From: Nonomuraea harbinensis
Lineage (GTDB): Bacteria; Actinomycetota; Actinomycetes; Streptosporangiales; Streptosporangiaceae
Direction: 5' to 3'
Assembly (NCBI RefSeq): GCF_019396385.1
Contig: NZ_JAHKRN010000037.1
Location: 29,490 to 93,489, forward strand
Length of the DNA: 64,000 bases
Shown here: one piece after another, positions 41,931-48,715 of the stretch
Position numbering within the stretch: the first letter of the stretch is position 1
Layout of the letters: the number at the start of each line of letters is the position of its first letter
The notes under the pieces: generated by a model
The model's database searches: none
What the model was told of the DNA's origin: nothing
Seen by the model: only the letters and a program-made list of their open reading frames with translations
Made by a program: the position numbers and the translations under genes

Positions 41931-43507
41931 GATTGCTCCCGAAGCAGGCGGTGGAGCACCTTGCCGCTGGCGTTCTTGGGCAGGGTCTCGGTGTGGACGC
42001 GGATGTGGTCGGGCACCTTGTACTTGGCCAGGCGCTCGCGGCAGAACCGCTGGAGCTCCTCCGGCGTGGCCTCGGTCCCCTCGGCGAGCACGACGTGGGC
42101 CCGCACGGTCTCGCCCCAGTGCGGGTCGGGGACGCCGACCACGGCGCACTCCACCACACCGGGGTAGGCGAACAGGGTGGTCTCGATCTCCAGCGGGTAG
42201 ACGTTCTCGCCACCCCGGATGATCATGTCGTCCTTGCGGCCGGCGAGGTAGAGATAGCCGTCCTCGTCGAGGTAGCCGAGGTCGCCGCCCTTGAACCAGC
42301 CGCCGGAGACGACCTGGGCGGTCTTCTCCGGCTGCCCGTGGTAGCCGCTCATCACCATGTCGCTGCGGGTGACGATCTCGCCGACCTCGCCCACCGGCAC
42401 CTCGTTGCCGGCGGCGTCCCAGATCTGCAGGTCGATGTTGAAGCCGGGGCGGCCGACCGACCCGAGCAGGTGCGGGTGGCCGTCGAGAGCGCGCACGTGG
42501 TCCTCGGGGGTGAGCACGGTCTGCATGCCCGCCTCGGTGCCGGCGCCGAAGCCGTTGTAGAAGTCGCACCTCATGACCGACATGGCCTGGGTGAGCAGGC
42601 CGGGCGACATCGGCGCGGCGCCGTAGAAGACGGAACGCAGCGTGGCGAAGTCGTCCGGTCTCACACCCGGCTGCCGGAGCAGGGCGCTGATCATGGTGGG
42701 GACGAGGAACACGTCGGTGAGCCCTTCGCGGCACCACCGCAGCAGCTCCGCCGGATCCCACTGGGGGACGATCAGGGACGCCGAGCTGCGGCAGATCGCG
42801 TTGAGCACGAGGCTGAGCCCGGCGACGTGGTAGAGCGGGGACGCCGAGTAGCGGAACTCGTCCCGCAGGAAGCGGTACTCCAGGACCGCGTTGGAGACCA
42901 TCGTCTTCCACATGCGGTGCGACTGCATGACGCCCTTGGGCAGGCCGGTCGTGCCGCTGGTGTAGGCGAGCGCGACGATGTCCTCGTCGTCGACGACCGC
43001 CTCCCGCGGCGAGCCTCCGGCCCCGCGCCGGAGCACCTCCTCGAAGGGCGTCGTGCCCTCGCTCCCGCCGAAGCCCACGACGTGGTCGAGATGCTCCAGG
43101 TCGTCCCTGGCCGCCAGCACGTCCGGCGCGTACCGGTCGCCGACGAAGATCCAGGACGCCTCGGAGCTGCGCAGCAGCGTCGTGATCTCCGCGGGTGACA
43201 GCCGGAAGTTGAGCGGGACCGCGACCGCCCCGAGCTTGAACAGGGCGAGGAAGGTCTCCACGTACTCCGGCGAGTCGGTGTCGAGCACGGCGACCCGGTC
43301 CCCCTGCGCCAGGCCCATCGCCTGCAGACCGGAGGCGAGCCGGTGCACCCGGTCGCGCACCTCGGCGAACGTGCGCGTGCCTGACGGGGTGACGAAGCAG
43401 TCCCGGTGCGGCGAGCGCTTGGCCGCCATGTCGATCCACTCGCCGATCTGCGTCCTCGACAGGCGCCGGCCGGTCAGGGAGGCCGGGCGGAGGCGCTGCG
43501 CGGTCAT
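41927..43507 (-). CDS. AMP-dependent acyl-CoA ligase
   Basis: A 526-residue ANL-superfamily ligase: A3 motif LAYTSGTTGLPKG (about 180-192), A5 motif YNGFGAGTEAG, A8 hinge LYLAGRKDDMIIRGGENVYP and the C-terminal catalytic lysine in LPKNASGKVLHR. It activates a carboxylic acid to acyl-CoA via acyl-AMP. It lies one base after the SDR stop and overlaps the dehydrogenase start, so it is fully co-translated with beta-oxidation genes. The substrate is likely the acid product of the pathway. Confidence 0.95.
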   Translation of the reverse strand: MTAQRLRPASLTGRRLSRTQIGEWIDMAAKRSPHRDCFVTPSGTRTFAEVRDRVHRLASGLQAMGLAQGDRVAVLDTDSPEYVETFLALFKLGAVAVPLNFRLSPAEITTLLRSSEASWIFVGDRYAPDVLAARDDLEHLDHVVGFGGSEGTTPFEEVLRRGAGGSPREAVVDDEDIVALAYTSGTTGLPKGVMQSHRMWKTMVSNAVLEYRFLRDEFRYSASPLYHVAGLSLVLNAICRSSASLIVPQWDPAELLRWCREGLTDVFLVPTMISALLRQPGVRPDDFATLRSVFYGAAPMSPGLLTQAMSVMRCDFYNGFGAGTEAGMQTVLTPEDHVRALDGHPHLLGSVGRPGFNIDLQIWDAAGNEVPVGEVGEIVTRSDMVMSGYHGQPEKTAQVVSGGWFKGGDLGYLDEDGYLYLAGRKDDMIIRGGENVYPLEIETTLFAYPGVVECAVVGVPDPHWGETVRAHVVLAEGTEATPEELQRFCRERLAKYKVPDHIRVHTETLPKNASGKVLHRLLREQS

Positions 43508-43508
43508 C

Positions 43509-44402
43509 TCACTTCCCCAGCATCTCGGCGAGCAGGGTCATCTCGGCCATGCTGTTCTCCGGCACCACGTAGCCGGCGTCGTCGAAGATCTCGGTCAGGT
43601 GGTCGCGGACGTCCTCGGCGGTCAGGTCGCCGTTCAGGTATCCGCGGGTGACGCCGACGAAGACGCGCGCCACGCGCCCGCCTCCCGCGCTGAGGATCTC
43701 GCCGGACGGCTCGCAGGAGTCGTGGCTCAGGTAGGCGACCACCGCCGAGACCAGCGCGGGGTCCAGGTGGTCCGCGAGCGGGTTGTCGAAGCCCTCGGTC
43801 ATGCGGGTCTGCGCCACCGGGCCGATCGCGTTCGCCTTGATGTCGTACTTGCGGCCCTCGATCGCGAGCACCTTGATCAGGCCGACCAGGGCGAGCTTCG
43901 CCGCGGCGTACGACGACTGGCCGAAGTTGCCGAAGAACCCGGCCGACGACGAGGTCACCACGACCCGCCCGAACCCCTGCTCCCTGAAGTGCGCCCAGGC
44001 CGGGCGGGTGACGTTGAACGCGCCCTTCAGGTGCACGTCGAGCACCGGGTCCACGTCGTCAGGGCTGGTGTTGTGGAAGGTCTTGTCGCGCAGGATGCCC
44101 GCGTTGTTCACGATGACGTCGACCCGGCCGAACGCGGACAGCGCCGTGTCGATCACGGCCTGGCCGCCGGCCACGGTGGCGACCGAGTTCGTGTCGGCCA
44201 CCGCGATGCCGCCGAGCTCCTCGATCTCCTTGACCACGATCGCCGCGCGGTCCTGCTCCACCCCGTCCCCGGACAGGGACGTGCCCATGTCGTTGACGAC
44301 CACCTTCGCACCGCGGCGCCCGAGTTCGAGAGCGTGGGCCCGGCCGAGCCCTCCACCTGCTCCCGTGATTACGGCGACACGACCGTCGAAGCTGAGATCC
44401 AC
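43509..44402 (-). CDS. SDR-family dehydrogenase, multifunctional-enzyme (HSD17B4) type
   Basis: A 297-residue SDR: TGAGGGLGRAHALELGRRGAKVVVNDMG (nucleotide site, residues about 13-40, here split as TGAGGGLG and VVVNDMG), NNAGILRDKTF, Ser in TSSSAGFFGNFGQ, and YAAAKLAL. The VVND(M/L)G layout is typical of the dehydrogenase part of peroxisome-type multifunctional beta-oxidation enzymes acting on branched or sterol acyl-CoAs. The GTG at 44402 has AAGGAGGA upstream, so the ATG at 44432 is rejected. It is the first gene of the operon to 39052, with a clear direct-repeat site upstream. Confidence 0.93.
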   Translation of the reverse strand: MDLSFDGRVAVITGAGGGLGRAHALELGRRGAKVVVNDMGTSLSGDGVEQDRAAIVVKEIEELGGIAVADTNSVATVAGGQAVIDTALSAFGRVDVIVNNAGILRDKTFHNTSPDDVDPVLDVHLKGAFNVTRPAWAHFREQGFGRVVVTSSSAGFFGNFGQSSYAAAKLALVGLIKVLAIEGRKYDIKANAIGPVAQTRMTEGFDNPLADHLDPALVSAVVAYLSHDSCEPSGEILSAGGGRVARVFVGVTRGYLNGDLTAEDVRDHLTEIFDDAGYVVPENSMAEMTLLAEMLGK

Positions 44403-44471
44403 GGCAATTTCCTCCTTCTCGGGGCGGGGCACGCACCGGCGTCGGCACCAGCCGCACTCTTGCGCGCGAGG

Positions 44472-44489
44472 AGTTACTGCGGGCGTTAC
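44472..44489 (-). promoter_or_regulatory. Direct-repeat site upstream of the SDR/ligase/FadE operon
   Basis: On the minus strand: GTAACG-N6-GTAACT, 70 bp before the SDR start. AAGAGT follows 10 bp later as a poor -10. The site lies in the 138-bp spacer shared with the divergent FadE gene at 44541. Confidence 0.7.
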
Positions 44490-44527
44490 GGCTTCCGCCG
44501 CTCATGCCCGGTGCACGCCCGCGGCCT

Positions 44528-44541
44528 ACCGTCCCCTGACA
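44528..44541 (+). promoter_or_regulatory. Possible leaderless promoter of the FadE gene at 44541
   Basis: TACCGT (44528-44533) ends 7 bp before the ATG, and no ribosome site is present. This is the layout of a leaderless transcript, which is common in actinomycetes. Confidence 0.5.
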
Positions 44542-45692
44542 TGAGCGGACTTCAACAGCTAGCCGACGCGACCGCGTCGTTCACCGGCCTCGCCGAGGAG
44601 CACGAGGACTTCCGGGAGAGCGTGCGGTCGTTCGTTGAGCGCGTCTCACCGGAGACACAGGTACGCCGCCTCATGGAGGACGAGCGGGGTTACGACCCGC
44701 TGGTGTGGCGGCAGATGGCCGAGCAGCTCGGCCTGCAGGGGCTAGCCCTGCCCGAGCGCTTCGGCGGCTCGGGGGCGACCTTCCTCGAACTCGGCGTGGT
44801 GCTGGAGGAGATGGGCCGGGCGGTGATGTGCGCCCCGTTCTTCTCCACCGTGGTGCTCGCCGCCAACGCGCTGCTGCACTCCGGTGACGAGCAGGCGAAG
44901 GACGATTTCCTGCCGGGCATCGCGGCCGGTGAGACGATCGCCACGGTGGCGCTCGCCGAGCGCTCGGGGTCGTGGTGGGGCGAGGACGTCGAGGCGCGCG
45001 CGGCCGTGGAGGACGGCATCTGGCGGCTGACGGGCGTCAAGTCGTTCGTCCTGGACGGGCACGTGGCCGACCTGCTGCTGGTCTTCGCCAGGACCGACGC
45101 CGGTCTGTCGCTGTTCGCGGTCTTCGGGGAGGCCGCCGGGGTGACCCGGAAGCCGCTGCCCACCATGGACCAGACCCGCAGGCAGGCGGTGCTGGAGTTC
45201 GACCGCAGCCCGGCCAGGCTGATCGGGCCCGAGGGCGGCGCGGGGCCGGTGCTGGAGCGGGTGCTCGACCTGGCCGCGGCCGGTCTCGCCGCCGAGCAGG
45301 TCGGCGGGACGCAGCGGTGCCTGGAGATGGCGGTCGAGTACGCGAAGGTGCGCAGCCAGTTCGGCCGGCTGATCGGGTCGTTCCAGGCGATCAAGCACAA
45401 GTGCGCCGACATGCTCATGGCGGTCGAAACAGCTCGGTCCGCGGCGCACTACGCGATGTACGCCGCCGGCGAGGACCTGCCGGAGCTGCCCGTGATCGCC
45501 AGCCTGGCCAAGGCGTACTGCTCAGAGGCCTACACGATGGTCGCCGGGGAGAACGTGCACGTCCACGGCGGCATCGGATTCACCTGGGAGCACCCGGCGC
45601 ACCTGTACGTCAAGCGGGCGATGTCGTCGGCGCTGCTGTTCGGCGACCCCGACCGGCACCGGGCCCGGTACGCGGACGGGGTGGGACTGTGA
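44541..45692 (+). CDS. Acyl-CoA dehydrogenase (FadE-like)
   Basis: A 383-residue acyl-CoA dehydrogenase-fold protein: LALPERFGGSGATFLELGVVLEEMGRA in two parts near residues 70-95, LIGSFQAIKHKCADM (about 275-289) and HVHGGIGFTWEHPAHLYVKR near the C-terminus. It looks like the partner subunit type of heteromeric actinobacterial FadE pairs, with the central beta domain shorter than in the FadE at 40713. GTGA overlap couples it to the flavin reductase. It lacks a ribosome site. Function in beta-oxidation is secure; homomer versus heteromer is inference. Confidence 0.92.
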   Translation: MSGLQQLADATASFTGLAEEHEDFRESVRSFVERVSPETQVRRLMEDERGYDPLVWRQMAEQLGLQGLALPERFGGSGATFLELGVVLEEMGRAVMCAPFFSTVVLAANALLHSGDEQAKDDFLPGIAAGETIATVALAERSGSWWGEDVEARAAVEDGIWRLTGVKSFVLDGHVADLLLVFARTDAGLSLFAVFGEAAGVTRKPLPTMDQTRRQAVLEFDRSPARLIGPEGGAGPVLERVLDLAAAGLAAEQVGGTQRCLEMAVEYAKVRSQFGRLIGSFQAIKHKCADMLMAVETARSAAHYAMYAAGEDLPELPVIASLAKAYCSEAYTMVAGENVHVHGGIGFTWEHPAHLYVKRAMSSALLFGDPDRHRARYADGVGL

Positions 45693-46171
45693 GCACGCTC
45701 CCGGGCATCGCCCGCGACGACCTGCGTGGCGTGATGGCCTGCTTCGCGACCGGCGTCGCCGTGATCACCGCCGCCCAGCCCGGCCGGCCGCCGGTGGGCA
45801 TGGCGGTCAACTCGTTCGTGTCGGTGTCGCTGGACCCGCCGCTGGTGCTGTTCTGCGCCGCGCACACCTCGTCCACGTGGCCGGCGATCCGCGCCGCCGG
45901 GCACTTCTGCGCGAACGTGCTCGCGGCCGGCCAGGAGGAGCTGGCCCGGGCGTTCGCCCGCAAGGGCGACCGGTTCGCGGGCGTGACGCACACCCCCGGC
46001 ATCACCAGCGCGCCCGTGCTGCGCGACGTGCACGCGCACATCGAATGCAAGATCGTCGAGACGTACGAGGCCGGCGACCACACGGTGGTGCTCGGCCGCG
46101 TGCTCGATCTCAACGCCGACACCGAGGCCGCGCCGCTGCTGTTCTACCGCAGCGCCTACCGGCTGTTCTGA
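45689..46171 (+). CDS. Flavin reductase-like protein (HpaC/FMN-binding split barrel)
   Basis: A 160-residue split-barrel flavin reductase: MACFATGVAVITA (about 15-27), GMAVNSFVSVSLDPPLVLFC and FCANVLAAGQEELARAFA are diagnostic. It supplies reduced FMN or FAD to a two-component monooxygenase. The luciferase-like oxygenases at 36453 and 60544 in the same regulon are likely clients. It starts at GTG 45689, overlapping the FadE stop. The C-terminal HTVVLGRVLD is the usual final strand. Confidence 0.93.
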   Translation: MSTLPGIARDDLRGVMACFATGVAVITAAQPGRPPVGMAVNSFVSVSLDPPLVLFCAAHTSSTWPAIRAAGHFCANVLAAGQEELARAFARKGDRFAGVTHTPGITSAPVLRDVHAHIECKIVETYEAGDHTVVLGRVLDLNADTEAAPLLFYRSAYRLF

Positions 46172-46210
46172 CGACCCGCAACCTTTGACCCGGAATGTAG
46201 AGGAGGACAC

Positions 46211-47410
46211 GTGGTAGCCGCGATCCGCCAGGCTGAATGGCACGCACAGTTTCCCGAGGACTACCGATGGTCGTACAACGTCATGCTCGTGCTCGCCGTG
46301 ATCCCGAGCGGCGGCGCCGAGGTCGGCGAGGTCGACAGGGTGTGCCGCCGGCTCGCCGGGCACGTGGGGGACGACGAGCGCTGGTTCCGCGAGTGGCGCG
46401 CCATGGGCGACCAGGTCCGGGCGCTCGCCGAGGAGGCGCGGGAGCTCGGCGACCGGCGCGCCGCGATGGGGCACTACCGGCGGGCGACGAGCTACTACTT
46501 CGCCGCCGAGCGGTTCCGCTTCCCCAAGGACGACGAGGCGCTCGACGCCTACCGCGCGATGGTCGACTGCTTCCGGCTGTCCGCCGAGCTCGACGACCGG
46601 TACCGGGTCGAGTACGTGGACGTCCCGTACGAGGACACCGCGCTGCCCGGCATCTTCGTCTCCGCCGCGCGCTCGCCCGGCGAGCGCACGCCCGCCGTGC
46701 TGTTCATGAGCGGCTTCGACGGCAACAAGGAGCACAACTGGTTCCTCGGCGTCGAGGACCTGCTCGCCCGCGGCGTCTCGGTGCTGTCGCTGGACAGCCC
46801 CGGCGTCGGTGAGGCCGTGCGCTTCCGCGGCGTCTCCCTGCGGCACGACTACGAGGTCGCCGGCAGCGCGGCCGCCGACTGGCTGCAGGGCCGCGACGAC
46901 GTGGACCCGGAGCGGATCGGCGTGCTCGCGCTGAGCCTCGGCGGCTACTACTCCTCGCGCAGCGCGAGCATGGACCCCCGGTTCAAGGCGTGCGCCGCCT
47001 GGGGCGCGATCTGGGACTACCACCGGGTCTGGAGCGAGCGCATCGAGGCCGCGTTCGCCAAGCAGCTCCCGGTGCCCGGCGAGCACCTGGTGTGGTCCAC
47101 CGGGACCGGCTCCACGCAGGAGGCGCTGCAGGTCCTGGAGGGCTTCCGGCTGGCCGACGTGGTGCCCCGGATGAAGGGCGCGTTCCTGCTCGTGCACGGC
47201 GAGGACGACCAGCAGGTGCCGGTGTCCGACGCCCACCTGCTCTTCGAGGCGTGCGGCTCGCCGGACAAGACGCTGCGGATCTTCACCGCCGAGGAGGGCG
47301 GCGCGCAGCACTGCCAGATGGACAACCTGTCGATCGCCGTACCCGAGATCAACCGGTGGCTGGCCGACCGGCTCGGCGCGTCCGCCACCTCGTCCGCCAC
47401 CTCCCGATAA
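46211..47410 (+). CDS. Alpha/beta hydrolase, FrsA/DUF1100 type (divergent paralogue)
   Basis: A 399-residue hydrolase with helical N-terminal lid and alpha/beta domain: LLFM-like VLFMSGFDGNKEHNW, nucleophile in LALSLGGYYSSR, acid in HGEDDQQVPV, and late His in GGAQHCQMD. It shares layout with the proteins at 37840 and 52041 but is more distant. The GTG at 46211 follows GAGGAGGA. It is 39 bp after the flavin reductase and probably in its transcript. Its TAA stop lies inside the next direct-repeat site. Confidence 0.88.
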   Translation: MVAAIRQAEWHAQFPEDYRWSYNVMLVLAVIPSGGAEVGEVDRVCRRLAGHVGDDERWFREWRAMGDQVRALAEEARELGDRRAAMGHYRRATSYYFAAERFRFPKDDEALDAYRAMVDCFRLSAELDDRYRVEYVDVPYEDTALPGIFVSAARSPGERTPAVLFMSGFDGNKEHNWFLGVEDLLARGVSVLSLDSPGVGEAVRFRGVSLRHDYEVAGSAAADWLQGRDDVDPERIGVLALSLGGYYSSRSASMDPRFKACAAWGAIWDYHRVWSERIEAAFAKQLPVPGEHLVWSTGTGSTQEALQVLEGFRLADVVPRMKGAFLLVHGEDDQQVPVSDAHLLFEACGSPDKTLRIFTAEEGGAQHCQMDNLSIAVPEINRWLADRLGASATSSATSR

Positions 47411-47436
47411 CGACCGGCTTAACGGTGCGCCGCCTA
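47407..47436 (+). promoter_or_regulatory. Direct-repeat site and promoter of the amidohydrolase gene
   Basis: ATAACG-N6-TTAACG occupies 47407-47424, with a -10-like TAGCGT exactly 10 bp later (about 47435). The first half-site contains the stop codon of the upstream hydrolase gene. Confidence 0.75.
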
Positions 47437-47497
47437 GCGTGCCCCGCACCAGCCGGAACAGATCCGACGACCGCCCACCACCTGGAGAGAGCTCACG

Positions 47498-48646
47498 ATG
47501 TCTACCGGTAACCCCCGTCCGCTGATCTCGGTCGACTCCCATGTCGTGGAGCCGAAGGACCTCTGGCTCAAGAGGCTGCCGCAACGCTTCCAGCACCAGG
47601 CCCCGCAGGTGCAGTCCACCGAGCAGGGCGACTACTTCATCGTGCCGAACACGGGGATGTCGCCGAAGCCGGTCGGCACCGAGGGCGCGATGATCAACAC
47701 CAAGATCAACGGTGTGATCACCAAGCCCACCGGCTACCGTTTCGAGGACCAGCGGGCGGGCGCGTACGACCCCGTCGCGCGCCTGGAGGACCAGGACAGC
47801 CAGGGCGTCCGGGCCGAGGTCGTCTATCCGGGCTGGCTGATCGTGCACAGCATCCCGGACTTCGACCTCAAGGTCGCCTGCGTCCGCGCCTACAACGACT
47901 GGCTGCTCGAGGAGTTCTGCTCGCACGCCCCCGACCGGCTGATCGGCGCCGTCGCGCTGCCCGTGGGCAACGGCCCGGTCGAGCCCGCGATCGAGGAGGC
48001 GAAGCGCTGGGCCGCGCGCGGCGCCAAGACCTTCCTCCTCCCCCAGGCGGTCCCCGGCATGGCCTGGGGCGACGCCCACTGGGAGCCGCTGTGGGCGGTG
48101 CTGGAGGAGATCGGGGTGCCCGTCGGGTTCCACCAGGCCGCCGGTCAGGTCGCCATCTTCAACGACAAGACCACGCCCGGCGTGTTCTGGACCACCGCCA
48201 TCGGCAACAAGATCAGCCTGGGCTGGGTGTTCATGCAGCTCGTCTACGGGGCCGTGCCGGAGCGGCATCCGAACCTGCGGTTCATCCTCGTGGAGGGCGG
48301 CATCGGCTGGATCGCCTTCCAGCTCAACACGATGGACCACATGTTCACCGACCACCACCGCTGGACCGTGCCCGAGCTGTCGATGAAGCCCAGCGAGTAC
48401 TTCAACCGCAACTTCTGGGCCACCTTCGAGGACGACCGCCCCGGCATCCTCACCCTGCCCATGCTCGACGAGAAGCGCCTGATGTGGGCCGGCGACTACC
48501 CGCACACCGAGGGCAACTTCCCCTTCGCCCAGGAGCAGGTCGCCCACGACTTCCAGGACGTGGACGACGCCGTCGTGTCCGCGATCACCCACGACAACGC
48601 GATCGACCTGTTCGGCCTCGACATCCCCCGCCTCGTCAGCTCCTGA
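47498..48646 (+). CDS. Amidohydrolase_2-family metal-dependent hydrolase/decarboxylase
   Basis: A 382-residue TIM-barrel protein: ISVDSHVVEPKDLW at the N-terminus (the H.E-type variant of the metal site), VVYPGWLIVHS, GVPVGFHQAAGQ (His ligand), and AGDYPHTEGNFPF with the late acidic residue. Relatives include ACMSD-like decarboxylases and hydrolases of cyclic compounds that co-occur with luciferase-like genes. It has GGAGAGAG before the ATG and is ended by an 18-bp hairpin. Confidence 0.9.
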   Translation: MSTGNPRPLISVDSHVVEPKDLWLKRLPQRFQHQAPQVQSTEQGDYFIVPNTGMSPKPVGTEGAMINTKINGVITKPTGYRFEDQRAGAYDPVARLEDQDSQGVRAEVVYPGWLIVHSIPDFDLKVACVRAYNDWLLEEFCSHAPDRLIGAVALPVGNGPVEPAIEEAKRWAARGAKTFLLPQAVPGMAWGDAHWEPLWAVLEEIGVPVGFHQAAGQVAIFNDKTTPGVFWTTAIGNKISLGWVFMQLVYGAVPERHPNLRFILVEGGIGWIAFQLNTMDHMFTDHHRWTVPELSMKPSEYFNRNFWATFEDDRPGILTLPMLDEKRLMWAGDYPHTEGNFPFAQEQVAHDFQDVDDAVVSAITHDNAIDLFGLDIPRLVSS

Positions 48647-48651
48647 CGGCG

Positions 48652-48693
48652 AACGGTGCGGCGGCGGCCCCCTCCGGCCGCCGCCGCACCGTT
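48652..48693. terminator. Terminator, 18-bp perfect stem
   Basis: 48652-48669 (AACGGTGCGGCGGCGGCC) pairs with 48676-48693 around a 6-nt loop. It lies between the convergent amidohydrolase and regulator genes. Confidence 0.88.
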
Positions 48694-48715
48694 GTCGCGC
48701 GGGTCGTGCCCGCGG

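Noticed and set aside
45530..48592. 1020-residue minus-strand open frame
   Set aside because: Covers parts of four well-supported plus-strand genes, with no motif of its own.
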